Part shown: one piece after another, positions 35,318-44,903 of the stretch
Layout: each line of letters opens with the position of its first letter
How positions within the stretch are numbered: position 1 is the first letter of the stretch
Source of the DNA: Pseudomonadota bacterium
GTDB lineage: Bacteria > Pseudomonadota > Alphaproteobacteria > Dongiales > Dongiaceae
Assembly (NCBI GenBank): GCA_016183985.1
Contig: JACPDN010000006.1
Location: 1,302,001-1,366,000, forward strand
Reading direction: 5' to 3'
Length of the DNA: 64,000 nt
Notes under the pieces: model-generated
Databases searched by the model: none
The model's input: the letters and a program-made list of their open reading frames with translations, nothing else
What the model was told of the DNA's origin: nothing
Translations under genes and position numbers: made by a program

Positions 35318-36859
35318 TTACGCCTTCAGATTGACGGCGATGAAATGATCGCGGCCGTCGCGGTTGACCAGCATGACCAGCACCGGCTTGTCGCTCTTCT
35401 TCGCGGCCTCCGCGAGACGCGTGATTTCGGCCGGTTCCGTCACTTCGCTATTGCCGATGCGCTCGATGACATCGCCGGGCTTCAAGCCTTGATCGACCAG
35501 CGGCGAGTCCTCCGTCAAATCGACGATGACGACGCCTTTGGCATTGTCATCAAGGTTAAAGGCCTGGCGCGCTTCCGGCGTCAGCGCCGCAAGCTTGGCA
35601 CCCAGCACGGCGCTTTCCGAACCGTCGCCGGCATTGCTGTCGCCGCCATTGTCATTGGCAGCGACCTTCTCCGGCCTCAGCTTGCCGATCTCCACCGCGA
35701 TTTCCTTCTCATGGCCGTCGCGCAGGATGTCGAGCGTCGCTTTTGAGCCCGGCTCCGAATCAGCTACCAAGCGCGGCAGATCGCGCATTTCCTTGACCTT
35801 GCTGCCGTTGAAGGCAAGCACCACATCGCCTGGCTTCAAATCGGCTTTCGCAGCCGGTGAGCTGGGATCGATATTGGCAACCAATGCGCCCTTGGCTTCA
35901 TCGAGCCCGATACCTTGCGCGAGATCCGGCGTCACCTGCTGGATTTCAACGCCGAGCCAGCCGCGTTCGATCGAACCCTTCTCGCGCAATTCGGCCACCA
36001 CGGTCTTGGCTAGATTGCTGGGAATGGCAAAGCCGATGCCGACCGAACCGCCCGAGGGCGAGACGATCGCCGTGTTGATGCCGACCACATGGCCGCTCAT
36101 ATCGAAGGTCGGGCCGCCGGAATTGCCCTGGTTGATGGCGGCGTCGATCTGCAGGAAATCGTCGAATGGGCCCTCATGGATGTCGCGGCTCCGCGCCGAG
36201 ACGATGCCGGTCGTGACCGAGCCGCCGAGGCCGAACGGGTTGCCGACGGCCATGACCCAATCGCCCACGCGCGCCTTGTCGGAATCGCCCCAGGGAACCG
36301 AGGGCAGCGGCTTCTTCGCCTCGACCTTGAGGAGCGCCAGATCGGTCTTGGGATCGGTGCCGATGAGCTTGGCCGGGTATTCGGTACCGTCGGGCAAGGT
36401 TGCGGTGATGTCGGTCGAGTCTTCAATCACATGATTGTTGGTGACGATATAGCCCGTGGGATCGATGACGAAGCCGGAGCCCAGCGACATCGCCTTATGC
36501 ATCTGCTTGTGGCCGCCGCCCTGCTGTTCTTCGAACTGCTTGAACAGATCCTCGAACGGCGAGCCCTTGGGGAAGTTGAACGGCATCTCGGCACCGTCGC
36601 TCTCGGCGACCTTGCGCGAGGACGAGATGTTGACCACCGCCGGCGTCACCTTGGCCGCAAGGTCGGCAAAGCTCGCCGGGCGCGTCTGGTCGACCAGGCT
36701 CTGATCGGCCTTGGCCTCGGCGATATGGGCGAGACTGAGGGCTGGCGGGACGAAGGCCAATGCGCCCATAAACAGGGCTGCACGGCCAACCGTCGCGAAC
36801 AACCGGCTGCGGCTGCTTTCGGGCGCGGTGGGCGCGCTCACGGAAACTCTCTCGGTCAT
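35318..36859 (-). CDS. degP: Periplasmic Do-type serine protease/chaperone
   Basis: With ATG 36859 (GGAG six bases upstream) the protein has 513 residues. An N-terminal hydrophobic export segment (ATVGRAALFMGALAFVPPALS) precedes the trypsin-like domain. The triad is His143 (NNHVIED), Asp173 (KTDLALLKV) and Ser247 (GNSGGPTFD), followed by two PDZ domains. It degrades and refolds misfolded envelope proteins. It is divergently transcribed from a response regulator/kinase pair, with a GTTAC-N5-GTTAC direct repeat in the 194-base intergenic region. A long structured 3' region ends at a terminator. Confidence 0.95.
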   Translation of the reverse strand: MTERVSVSAPTAPESSRSRLFATVGRAALFMGALAFVPPALSLAHIAEAKADQSLVDQTRPASFADLAAKVTPAVVNISSSRKVAESDGAEMPFNFPKGSPFEDLFKQFEEQQGGGHKQMHKAMSLGSGFVIDPTGYIVTNNHVIEDSTDITATLPDGTEYPAKLIGTDPKTDLALLKVEAKKPLPSVPWGDSDKARVGDWVMAVGNPFGLGGSVTTGIVSARSRDIHEGPFDDFLQIDAAINQGNSGGPTFDMSGHVVGINTAIVSPSGGSVGIGFAIPSNLAKTVVAELREKGSIERGWLGVEIQQVTPDLAQGIGLDEAKGALVANIDPSSPAAKADLKPGDVVLAFNGSKVKEMRDLPRLVADSEPGSKATLDILRDGHEKEIAVEIGKLRPEKVAANDNGGDSNAGDGSESAVLGAKLAALTPEARQAFNLDDNAKGVVIVDLTEDSPLVDQGLKPGDVIERIGNSEVTEPAEITRLAEAAKKSDKPVLVMLVNRDGRDHFIAVNLKA

Positions 36860-36994
36860 TTCTTTCTCCATTCTCCGGCGCCCCATTGCGATCTTTGGGA
36901 GGGCCGCGTTGGAGAGGATATTGTTCTTGCCGTGTCACAGCGCCATGTCGGCCGGCATGGTATTTGGCAACGCTTTGCGACCAGGGCGGCAACT

Positions 36995-37014
36995 GTTACA
37001 AAACGTTACCAAAT
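36995..37014. promoter_or_regulatory. Direct repeat GTTAC-N5-GTTAC, candidate response-regulator operator
   Basis: GTTACAAAAC and GTTACCAAAT are tandem 10-base units in the intergenic region between degP and the divergent OmpR-type regulator gene. One-turn direct repeats of this kind are the usual binding sites of OmpR-family dimers. The site lies 45-60 bases before the regulator start and about 140 before degP. Confidence 0.5.
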
Positions 37015-37053
37015 AGGCTGGCGCGGGCAGGAATCCGCGGATAAATCTCATTC

Positions 37054-37797
37054 ATGAGCGAAAAAGCGCCCCACATCCTCATCACGGACGACGACCGCGA
37101 AATCCGCGATCTCCTGTCGCGATTTCTGGAGAAGCACGGTTTCCGTTGCAGCCAGGCGGCGGACGGGCGCGATATGCGCCGGCTCCTTGCCGATGCCAAG
37201 ATCGACCTCCTGGTGCTCGACGTCATGATGCCGGGCGAGACCGGGCTGCAGCTCTGCGCCCAGCTCCGCGCCGATCGCAATACGACCCTTTCCCGCCTGC
37301 CCATCATCATGCTGACGGCTGCTGGTGAAGAAACCGACCGCATTATCGGCCTGGAAATGGGTGCCGACGACTATCTGCCCAAGCCCTTTTCCCCGCGCGA
37401 ATTGTTGGCCCGCATCCGTGCCGTCCTGCGCCGTGGCGCCCACGAGGCGCCGATGGGCGGCGAAGAGCTGGATTTCCTCGTCTTCGAAGATTGGCGGGTC
37501 GACCTTTCCGGTCGGCGCGTGAGCGGCCCGGCGGGCGAGGTCGAGCTGTCGACCGGTGAATTCGATCTTCTAGTGGCCCTGGCCGAACGGCCGCAGCGCG
37601 TGCTGTCGCGCGACCAGCTGCTCGATCTCACCAAGGGACGAACGGCTCAACCCTTCGACCGCAGCATCGATGTGCAGATCGGGCGCCTCAGGCGCAAGAT
37701 CGAGAGCGATCCGGCGCAACCGCGCTTCATCACCACGGTGCGCGGCGGCGGCTATATGTTCGCCGCCAAGGTGACGCGGGAGACCGGCACGGCATGA
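37054..37797 (+). CDS. OmpR-family response regulator
   Basis: The 247-residue regulator has a receiver domain with Asp56 in LVLDVMMPGETG, the conserved Lys in YLPKPFSPREL, and a winged-helix output domain with the typical VRGGGYMFAAK end. The stop overlaps the kinase start by four bases, so it is part of a two-component operon. Divergence from degP suggests an envelope-stress role comparable to CpxR control of degP in enterics or the rhizobial FeuP/FeuQ region. That link is inference from position and the adjacent direct repeat. Confidence 0.93.
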   Translation: MSEKAPHILITDDDREIRDLLSRFLEKHGFRCSQAADGRDMRRLLADAKIDLLVLDVMMPGETGLQLCAQLRADRNTTLSRLPIIMLTAAGEETDRIIGLEMGADDYLPKPFSPRELLARIRAVLRRGAHEAPMGGEELDFLVFEDWRVDLSGRRVSGPAGEVELSTGEFDLLVALAERPQRVLSRDQLLDLTKGRTAQPFDRSIDVQIGRLRRKIESDPAQPRFITTVRGGGYMFAAKVTRETGTA

Positions 37798-39149
37798 ACC
37801 GGCGCCTCATTCCCGACAGTATTCTGGCCTGGCTGCTGCTGATCCTGGTGACGGGCGTACTGGCGAGCCAGGCCGTTACGGTGCTGCTCCACAACCTCAA
37901 CCGCAATGAAGTCCTGCTGCATCTCGAGGATCAACGTGCCGCCGAGCGGATTGCGGCCCTGGCCGTGTTCCTCGACCATACGTCGCCCGCCTTGCGCCAT
38001 GGCGTTGCCGAGGCCATGAGCGGCCCGTCGCTCGACGCCCGGACCTCCGACCGGCCGCTGGTGGCGACCACCCAGGCACCGCGGGAATTGGCGCCGCTTG
38101 CTGCCGCCATTGCGGACCGGCTGAAGAGCGTCAACTGGCGCGAGATCCGCGTCGGCACCGGGCAGCCCAGCGAAAAGGAACAGGCGAACGATCTCGTGCC
38201 GGTCCGGGTCGCCATCGGTCTTTTTGACGGCTCCTGGCTCAATTTCGAATTCCCGATGGTCGCTAGCCTACCTTGGGCATCGCCGCAATTCCTCGGCCTC
38301 ACGGCAGGTTCGGTCGTCGCCGTCCTCGGCCTTTGCCTCTATGCCCTGCTCCGCCTCATGCGGCCGCTCGAGCGCCTGACACAGGCCGCAGAATCGCTCG
38401 GCCGCTCTGGCACGACGCAGCAATTGCCGGAAACTGGCGTCGGCGAGGTACGCCGCGCCGCCAGCGCCTTTAACAAGATGCAGGCGCGTATCGGTCGCTT
38501 GATCGAAGACCGGCTGCAGATGATCGCCGCCATTTCGCATGACTTGAAGACCCCCATCACGCGCCTGCGCCTGCGCGCCGAGTTGATGGATGACGAGGAA
38601 ATGCGCGGCAAGCTCCTCAAGGATCTCGATGAGATGGAGGCGATGATCGGCTCGACCCTCGCTTTCGCCCGCGAGGAAGGCAATCCGGAGCCGGCGCGCC
38701 GTATCGATCTGCGTTCCTTGGTCAAGGAAGCCGGCGAGCATCAACCGGCCATGCGGTTCGGGATTGCCGGCACGGGACCGTGGGAAACGGAAGTCCAGGC
38801 CTTGGCTCTCAAGCGTGCCATCGCCAATCTCATCGACAATGCCGTCAAATATGGCGGTGAGGCAGCGGTCAGCCTGGCCCGCGGCCAGGATGGCGACGGT
38901 CATGCCCGCTTCGAGATTCGCGTCGACGATCGCGGCCCCGGCATTCCAACGGAGGAAATGGACCGGGTCTTTCGCCCCTTCTATCGGATCGAAGGATCCC
39001 GAAACCGCGATTCGGGTGGCACCGGATTGGGCCTCGCCATTGCACGCAGTGCGGTTCTCGCCCAGGGCGGAGAGATTGAGCTACACAATCGTATGATGCC
39101 GGATGGCCGGATCGGCGGTCTCACGGCTCGTGTCTTCCTTCCGGCCTGA
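37794..39149 (+). CDS. EnvZ-type sensor histidine kinase
   Basis: A 451-residue inner-membrane kinase with a first transmembrane helix at about 8-27 and a periplasmic domain to about 160. A second helix (FLGLTAGSVVAVLGLCLYALL) precedes HAMP (RPLERLTQAAESLG). HisKA carries His249 in ISHDLKTPITRLRLRAEL. The HATPase domain has NLIDNAVKYGG, DDRGPGIP and SGGTGLGLAIARS. It is coupled to the response-regulator gene by a four-base overlap and is its expected partner. The signal is not known. Confidence 0.93.
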   Translation: MNRRLIPDSILAWLLLILVTGVLASQAVTVLLHNLNRNEVLLHLEDQRAAERIAALAVFLDHTSPALRHGVAEAMSGPSLDARTSDRPLVATTQAPRELAPLAAAIADRLKSVNWREIRVGTGQPSEKEQANDLVPVRVAIGLFDGSWLNFEFPMVASLPWASPQFLGLTAGSVVAVLGLCLYALLRLMRPLERLTQAAESLGRSGTTQQLPETGVGEVRRAASAFNKMQARIGRLIEDRLQMIAAISHDLKTPITRLRLRAELMDDEEMRGKLLKDLDEMEAMIGSTLAFAREEGNPEPARRIDLRSLVKEAGEHQPAMRFGIAGTGPWETEVQALALKRAIANLIDNAVKYGGEAAVSLARGQDGDGHARFEIRVDDRGPGIPTEEMDRVFRPFYRIEGSRNRDSGGTGLGLAIARSAVLAQGGEIELHNRMMPDGRIGGLTARVFLPA

Positions 39150-39410
39150 TATTTCAATTCGTTAATACCCACCACCCTTCATTTACGATTTTTTCACCAT
39201 TCACTACGCTTGTTGATTGCGGCGACATGCTTTAGTGAGTTCTGCAACCAGAGAATAGCGAGACTGACGCGGCTCGTCTGACGATCATGAGCCTGCGTAA
39301 CGTCGAAGCTGTCGCAAGATCGGAACCGTCAAAAATTAAGAACGTTCATCCAGCGGTGGCTCCACACAGGAGCCGGCGGCGGTGTGATGGTGCAACAGGG
39401 CGGCAGGGGC

Positions 39411-40712
39411 ATGGCGTCGAGTACCGAGCTCATCGAGCTGATGGCGGAGCGCAGGCAGGAAGATGCGCTCAAAGACGCCGAACAGCGTATCCTGCGGGCA
39501 ATCGTCGAAGACGTGCCCCTCGGTGATATTCTCGACCTCGCCTGCCGGGCCTTGGAGAGCGTGCTGAACCACGCCCTTTGCTCCGTCTTGCTGCTCTCAG
39601 CTGACGGCAAGCGTCTCGCCCATGGTGCCGCCCCGCATCTCCCCAAAGCTTATTCCGCTGCGATCGACGGCGTGGCGATCGGCCCCAGCGTGGGCTCCTG
39701 CGGGACCGCCGCCTATACCGGCGAGCTGGTCGTGGTCGAGGATATCCAGACCGACCCGCTCTGGGCGGATTACAAGCATGTCGCCGCCGCGCATGACCTG
39801 CGCGCCTGTTGGTCGATTCCGTTGAAGTCGAAGGGCGGCGCCGTCCTCGGCACCTTCGCCACCTATCATCGGGCACCCTATCGCCCCAACCAGCGCGACC
39901 TCAATATCGCCTGGCGCCTCGCCGCCTCGGCAGCGATCGCGATCCAGCGTAAGCTACTCGACGAGGCGCTGATCGCCGAGAAGGAAAAGGCCGAGGCCGC
40001 AAGCCGGGCCAAATCCGAATTCCTTGCCAATATGAGTCACGAATTGCGCACGCCGCTGAATGCCATCCTGGGCTTTTCGGAAGCGATCGACCGCATCCTG
40101 CTGGACCCGGACAAGACGCGCGAATACGCCCGCGACATTCATCGCAGCGGTCGCCAGCTCCTGGAGCTTATCAACGATCTTCTCGATGTCGGCCGCATTG
40201 AATCAGGCACCACCAGGCTCAACCGGCAGCGTTTCCATTTAGGCAGCAATCTTGCTGAACAGATCGACCTGGTCCGTCATGCCTTCCCCGACGCGGCACC
40301 CATCTACATCAATGTGGCACCTGACTGCCCCGATATCCTGGTTGATACGCGCAGCTTCCGGCAGGTCATTCTCAACATCGTCGGCAACGCGGCGAAATTC
40401 ACGCCGGCCGACGGCCGCATTGATATCGCTGCAGATTGCACCGGGGCCGGGCTGCGTCTCACCGTCAGCGATACCGGCCCTGGCATTCCGCCGGAAATTA
40501 TGCGCGATCTCGGTCAGCCCTTCCGTTCAGGGGAGGCTGCCTACAGCCGCAAATACGGCGGCAGCGGCCTCGGCCTCTATATCAGCCGTAAGCTGATCCA
40601 GGGTCATAACGGATCGCTTGAAGTGGCCAGCGAGGTGGGCAAGGGTACCCGCATCATCATCAGCCTGCCGGAGAATGCCGTCCTGCGCGCCGGAGCGCAC
40701 GGCCCCGGCTGA
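39411..40712 (+). CDS. Cytoplasmic GAF-domain histidine kinase
   Basis: The soluble 433-residue kinase has an N-terminal helix, a GAF domain at about 35-180 (CSVLLLSADGKRLAHG, GPSVGSCGTAAYTGE), and HisKA with His210 in NMSHELRTPLNAILG. The HATPase domain has NIVGNAAKF, SDTGPGIP and GSGLGLYISRKL. The GAF sequence with CGTAAY resembles those in phytochrome-like and FhlA-type sensors; no chromophore cysteine is assigned. Start ATG 39411 follows CAGGGGC; 39387 is an alternative. The 260-base gap upstream contains a small GGCTCC/GGAGCC hairpin and nothing else identified. Confidence 0.9.
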   Translation: MASSTELIELMAERRQEDALKDAEQRILRAIVEDVPLGDILDLACRALESVLNHALCSVLLLSADGKRLAHGAAPHLPKAYSAAIDGVAIGPSVGSCGTAAYTGELVVVEDIQTDPLWADYKHVAAAHDLRACWSIPLKSKGGAVLGTFATYHRAPYRPNQRDLNIAWRLAASAAIAIQRKLLDEALIAEKEKAEAASRAKSEFLANMSHELRTPLNAILGFSEAIDRILLDPDKTREYARDIHRSGRQLLELINDLLDVGRIESGTTRLNRQRFHLGSNLAEQIDLVRHAFPDAAPIYINVAPDCPDILVDTRSFRQVILNIVGNAAKFTPADGRIDIAADCTGAGLRLTVSDTGPGIPPEIMRDLGQPFRSGEAAYSRKYGGSGLGLYISRKLIQGHNGSLEVASEVGKGTRIIISLPENAVLRAGAHGPG

Positions 40713-40735
40713 CGCACGACGCCTGTTCCGCCGAC

Positions 40736-41986
40736 CTACTCAGCAGCCTGGCCGTTGTTCCAGATCATTTGTGTCTTGGGCCGCGCCGCTTCCGCCCGCT
40801 CCCAATCGAACATGTAGTCGCGCGTTATCGGCACCGCCTGGATGCCGCGCGACAATTGCATCTGGAAGACCATGTTGTAGTCATAGCGGAAGGAAAGCTC
40901 GCTGCCGATCAGGTAGAATTCCCACATGCGGCAGAACCGCTCGTCATAAAGCGCGCGGATGGCGGCTCGGTTCTTCTCGAAATTTGCCCGCCAGGCCTTC
41001 AGCGTCTCGGCATAGTGAAGACGGAGAATTTCGATATCCGTCACCCAGAGGCCCGTCCGTTCGACCACGGGCAGAACCTCCGACAGAGCCGGCGAATAGC
41101 CACCTGGGAAAATATACTTTCTCAACCACGGATTGGTGTGACCGGGCCCGTCGCGACGGCCGATCGCGTGCAGCAGGGCGACACCGCCCGGCACCAGCAA
41201 TTCCTCGATCTTGGCAAAGAATTCGGAGAAATGCTTCAAGCCCACATGCTCGAACATGCCGACCGAGACGATACGGTCGAAACGGCCCGGCTCCAGCCGA
41301 TAATCCTGCAGCTTGAACTCGACCTCGCCTTCGAGGCCTGCCGCCTTGACGCGCGCGCAAGCAACCTCGTGCTGTTCCTTGGAAAGCGTCACCCCGATGA
41401 CTTTCACGCCAGCGGTCTTGGCCAAATAGATTCCAAGGGCGCCCCAGCCGCAGCCGATGTCGAGCAGCTTCATGCCCGGCTTCAAAATCAGCTTCGAAGC
41501 GATATGGCGCATCTTGGCCTGCTGCGCTTCAGCAAGCGACGTCATGGCCGTCGGGAAGTAGGCGCAGGAATACTGCATGCTCTCGTCGAGGAAGAGCTCG
41601 AACAGCTTGCGGCTGAGATCGTAGTGATGGGCGACATTCTGCTGCGCGGCGCCGATCGGATTGTGCTGATGCCACCAGCGCAGCAGACGATTGATGATCT
41701 TGAATGCCTTCTGCGATTTGAGGCTCGTCAGATCGTCGGTATTCTTCATCACGATATCGATGAAGTCATAGAGCGATCCATTTTCGATGGTAAGGGCACC
41801 ATCCATATAGGCCTCGCCGACCTTGAGCCACGGATTGAGGCCGAGTCGCCAGCCGAGTGATCGATCGCGCAGCCGCAATGTCACGGAAGGTACGCCGCTG
41901 CCAAAGTCCTGGCGTCGGCCCTGATGATCAATGACCGCGATATGTCCTTGTCGGATCCCGGCCCGTAAGAGTCTGGCAAACAACAT
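40736..41986 (-). CDS. cfa: Cyclopropane-fatty-acyl-phospholipid synthase
   Basis: Methylates the double bonds of membrane phospholipid acyl chains using S-adenosylmethionine. The 416-residue protein has an N-terminal domain with the sequence GLNPWLKVGEAYMDG. The SAM-binding core has LDIGCGWGALGIYLAK, and the substrate segment includes QYSCAYF and FDRIVSVGMFEHVG. The gene is monocistronic, with a promoter candidate about 60 bases upstream. It is convergent with the GAF kinase gene with 23 bases between stops. Confidence 0.95.
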   Translation of the reverse strand: MLFARLLRAGIRQGHIAVIDHQGRRQDFGSGVPSVTLRLRDRSLGWRLGLNPWLKVGEAYMDGALTIENGSLYDFIDIVMKNTDDLTSLKSQKAFKIINRLLRWWHQHNPIGAAQQNVAHHYDLSRKLFELFLDESMQYSCAYFPTAMTSLAEAQQAKMRHIASKLILKPGMKLLDIGCGWGALGIYLAKTAGVKVIGVTLSKEQHEVACARVKAAGLEGEVEFKLQDYRLEPGRFDRIVSVGMFEHVGLKHFSEFFAKIEELLVPGGVALLHAIGRRDGPGHTNPWLRKYIFPGGYSPALSEVLPVVERTGLWVTDIEILRLHYAETLKAWRANFEKNRAAIRALYDERFCRMWEFYLIGSELSFRYDYNMVFQMQLSRGIQAVPITRDYMFDWERAEAARPKTQMIWNNGQAAE

Positions 41987-42043
41987 CGCCTACCCCCTTC
42001 TATGCCGGTACCCATCCCAAGACCGGCACTGTCATCTTGATTA

Positions 42044-42073
42044 AGAATAGGTAAGGAATCTTTCGGGCGTCAA
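42044..42073 (-). promoter_or_regulatory. Candidate promoter for cfa
   Basis: On the minus strand TTGACG (42073-42068) and TATTCT (42049-42044) are spaced by 18 bases, ending about 58 bases before the cfa start. The rest of the 178-base gap shows no other structure I can support. Confidence 0.42.
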
Positions 42074-42164
42074 TTGCTTGAGACGCATACAGCCTTGCAT
42101 CAAGGGCAACGCTGTCATCGAATGACCGCGCTGCAACAAGGGGATCGAGGCCTTTCTGGAAAAC

Positions 42165-43298
42165 CTACAAAGTAAGGAGGGACACTTCCGCAGCCCATTC
42201 GACGCGGACGCCTGGGTCACTCTCGCTTGCCGCATCGCGCTGCCGGCGCATCGCGAATTGCCGCGGATCGAGCCGCGCCAGCGCCCAGATGGCGGCGCCA
42301 CGGACGACCGGCGCTGCATCCGATAGCAAACCCTCGACCACGGTCAAAAGTTCCCGCCGGCCGCTATTGCCGATGGCGATGAGTACATTGCGCACGAAGC
42401 GGTCCCGGCCGATGCGCTTCACAGGCGAGCCGGAGAAGAGCGCCCGGAAGCCGGCATCATCGAGTGCCGCGAGATCGGCAAGGCGCGGGGCGGTGAGATC
42501 ATCGCGCGCCGCCAACGGCGCATGCGGCGTCATTTGTGCGAATTTGTTCCAGGGGCAAACACTCAAGCAATCGTCGCAGCCATAGATGCGATTGCCCATG
42601 AGCTCCCGCAATTCCCGCGGAATGGGGCCGGCATGTTCGATCGTGAGGTATGAAATGCAGCGCCGTGCGTCGAGCTGGTAGGGCGCCGGGAAGGCTGCGG
42701 TCGGGCAGATGTCGAGACAGCGATGGCATCCACCGCAATGATCCGCTTCCGCGCCGTCGGCTTCAAGATCAAGCGCCAGATAGATTTCGCCCAGGAATAG
42801 CCAGGAGCCGAAGTCGCGCGAGACCAGATTGGTGTGCTTGCCCTGCCAGCCGATGCCACCAAGGGCAGCGAGCGGCTTTTCCATTACCGGCGCCGTGTCG
42901 ACAAAAACCTTGATCTCGCAGGCATAGGTTTGCGCGATCCAGCGCCCGACCTGCTTCAGCTTCTTTTTCACCAGGTCATGATAGTCGCGGTTCTGCGCGT
43001 AGACGGAGATGGCACCCGCATCGCGCCGGTCGAGCACTGCCAACGGATCGTGCTCGGGTCCGTAATTGAGACCGAGCACGACAACGCTCCTCGCCTCCGG
43101 CCACAGCACGCGGGGATCGCCGCGGCGATCCACCTTCAGGGCCATCCAGCCCATATCGCCATGGCGACCAGCGCCGAGGAAATCCTGCAGATGCTCCTTG
43201 GCACCGGCGGCAAGAGCCGCTGGCGCGAAGCCCACGGCGTCGAAACCGACAGCCAGCGCCTGCGCCCGGATGACGGCTTTTATTTCCGCCGCGCCCAT
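42165..43298 (-). CDS. queG: Epoxyqueuosine reductase
   Basis: Cobalamin and [4Fe-4S] enzyme that converts epoxyqueuosine to queuosine in tRNA. The 377-residue protein carries two ferredoxin-type cysteine runs, [13 protein letters not shown] and [10 protein letters not shown], each also donating to the second cluster. The C-terminal part has HEAT-like repeats ([19 protein letters not shown]), which is common in QueG. It is the last gene of the minus-strand queuosine group, starting three bases after the queF stop. The 178-base stretch to cfa follows. Confidence 0.95.
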   Translation of the reverse strand: MGAAEIKAVIRAQALAVGFDAVGFAPAALAAGAKEHLQDFLGAGRHGDMGWMALKVDRRGDPRVLWPEARSVVVLGLNYGPEHDPLAVLDRRDAGAISVYAQNRDYHDLVKKKLKQVGRWIAQTYACEIKVFVDTAPVMEKPLAALGGIGWQGKHTNLVSRDFGSWLFLGEIYLALDLEADGAEADHCGGCHRCLDICPTAAFPAPYQLDARRCISYLTIEHAGPIPRELRELMGNRIYGCDDCLSVCPWNKFAQMTPHAPLAARDDLTAPRLADLAALDDAGFRALFSGSPVKRIGRDRFVRNVLIAIGNSGRRELLTVVEGLLSDAAPVVRGAAIWALARLDPRQFAMRRQRDAASESDPGVRVEWAAEVSLLTL

Positions 43299-43301
43299 AC
43301 C

Positions 43302-43769
43302 TTAGCCACGGCCGCGATAGGGGGCGACACCCTGGTCTGGCACGACCAGATCCTTTGGCCGCTTGCCGTGCTCGAAGAAGACATCGATCGGAATGCCGCC
43401 GCGCGGATACCAATAGCCGCCGATGCGCAGCCATGTCGGCTTCGCGACCTCAACGAATTTCTTCGCGATATCGATGGTGGTGCCTTCGTGGAAACCGCCG
43501 TGATTGCGGAAGGAGGTGAGATAGAGCTTCAGCGACTTCGATTCAACGAGCCATTTGTCCGGCACATAATCGATGACGAGATGTGCGAAGTCCGGCTGGC
43601 CGGTCACGGGACACAGACAGGTGAATTCCGGCGCCGTATAACGCGCTATATACGTCGTCCCCGGATGCGGATTGGGCACACGTTCCAGCTCCGCCACTTC
43701 CGGCGAGGCCGCCGTCTCGACCTTGGCGCCAAGCTGCGTGAGCCCGGCATAAGCTGCTTTCTTGGCCAT
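43302..43769 (-). CDS. queF: NADPH-dependent 7-cyano-7-deazaguanine reductase
   Basis: Reduces preQ0 to preQ1, the precursor for tRNA modification. The 155-residue protein is the short, single-domain type. The active-site cysteine is in [15 protein letters not shown]. The QueF signature [20 protein letters not shown] supplies the NADPH-binding and substrate residues. It is 12 bases after tgt and three before queG, so the enzymes for base reduction, insertion and completion are neighbours. Confidence 0.96.
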   Translation of the reverse strand: MAKKAAYAGLTQLGAKVETAASPEVAELERVPNPHPGTTYIARYTAPEFTCLCPVTGQPDFAHLVIDYVPDKWLVESKSLKLYLTSFRNHGGFHEGTTIDIAKKFVEVAKPTWLRIGGYWYPRGGIPIDVFFEHGKRPKDLVVPDQGVAPYRGRG

Positions 43770-43781
43770 ATCGCCCTCCCG

Positions 43782-44903
43782 TCAGTTCGGAATGTCGCCC
43801 AGTGCCTGCTGGCGATGGAATTCGTCGGTAAAGGCCGCAAGGCCGCCTTGTTCGATGGCGCGCCGCATGCCCTGCATCAGTTCCTGATAATAATGGAGAT
43901 TGTGCCAGGTCAGCAGCATCGCGCCCAGGATCTCCTTGGTCTTCATCAGGTGATGGATATAGCCGCGCACATAGGATGTGCAGGCCGGACATTTGCACGA
44001 AGGATCGATCGGCCGGTCATCCGTCGCGTGTTTGGCATTGCGCATATTGAGATCGCCATAGCGCGTATGCGCCAGGCCCGTGCGGCCCGAACGTGTCGGC
44101 ATCACGCAATCGAACATGTCGATACCGCGCGCTACCGACCCCACCAGATCGCTGGGCCTGCCGACACCCATCAGGTAGCGCGGGCGATCCGCCGGCAGAA
44201 AATCCGGGGTGTAATCCAGCACGCTGAACATCTGCTGCTGGCCCTCGCCGATGGCAAGGCCCCCGATGGCATAGCCATCAAAACCAATAGAAGTAAGGGT
44301 TTTCGCCGATTCCTCGCGGAGATGCGGATAGATGCCGCCCTGCACGATACCGAACAGCAGATAGCCGTCGCGGTCGCGGAAGGCCTTGCGGCAGCGTTCC
44401 GCCCAGCGCATCGAGCGACGCATCGATGACGCCGCCTCATCCGGTGTCGCGGGAAAGGCGGTGCATTCATCGAGCACCATGGTGATATTGGAATCGAGGA
44501 GATCCTGGATCTCAATCGAGCGCTCGGGCGTCAGCATGTGTTTCGAGCCGTCGATATGCGAACGGAACTCGACACCGTTCTCATTGATCTTCCGTAAGTC
44601 CGACAGGCTCATCGCCTGGAAGCCGCCGCTATCGGTGAGGATCGGCCCCGGCCAATTCATGAACTTGTGCAGCCCACCGAAGGAGGCGACGCGCTCGGCG
44701 CCCGGGCGCAGCATCAGATGATAAGTATTGCCGAGCACGATCTCGGCCCCTGTCGCCTTCACCGATTCTGGCAGCATCGCCTTCACCGTGCCGGCGGTCC
44801 CCACCGGCATGAAAGCCGGTGTGTTGACGATTCCATGTGCCGTGTGGATACGTCCGCGCCGGGCCTTGCCGTCGGTCGTGATGAGATCGAATTTGCCGCT
44901 CAT
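43782..44903 (-). CDS. tgt: tRNA-guanine transglycosylase
   Basis: Exchanges guanine 34 of GUN-anticodon tRNAs for preQ1. The 373-residue protein has the catalytic-site segment [12 protein letters not shown], the [15 protein letters not shown] motif and the RNA-binding GDLNMRNA stretch. The zinc site is the CKCPACTSY cysteine group with a His further on. Its first codons overlap the queA stop by four bases. All features and length fit bacterial Tgt. Confidence 0.97.
   Translation of the reverse strand: MSGKFDLITTDGKARRGRIHTAHGIVNTPAFMPVGTAGTVKAMLPESVKATGAEIVLGNTYHLMLRPGAERVASFGGLHKFMNWPGPILTDSGGFQAMSLSDLRKINENGVEFRSHIDGSKHMLTPERSIEIQDLLDSNITMVLDECTAFPATPDEAASSMRRSMRWAERCRKAFRDRDGYLLFGIVQGGIYPHLREESAKTLTSIGFDGYAIGGLAIGEGQQQMFSVLDYTPDFLPADRPRYLMGVGRPSDLVGSVARGIDMFDCVMPTRSGRTGLAHTRYGDLNMRNAKHATDDRPIDPSCKCPACTSYVRGYIHHLMKTKEILGAMLLTWHNLHYYQELMQGMRRAIEQGGLAAFTDEFHRQQALGDIPN

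Noticed and set aside
39287-39526. Small open frame before the GAF histidine kinase
   Set aside because: It overlaps the kinase start in another frame, has no ribosome-binding site and an Arg-rich composition without similarity.
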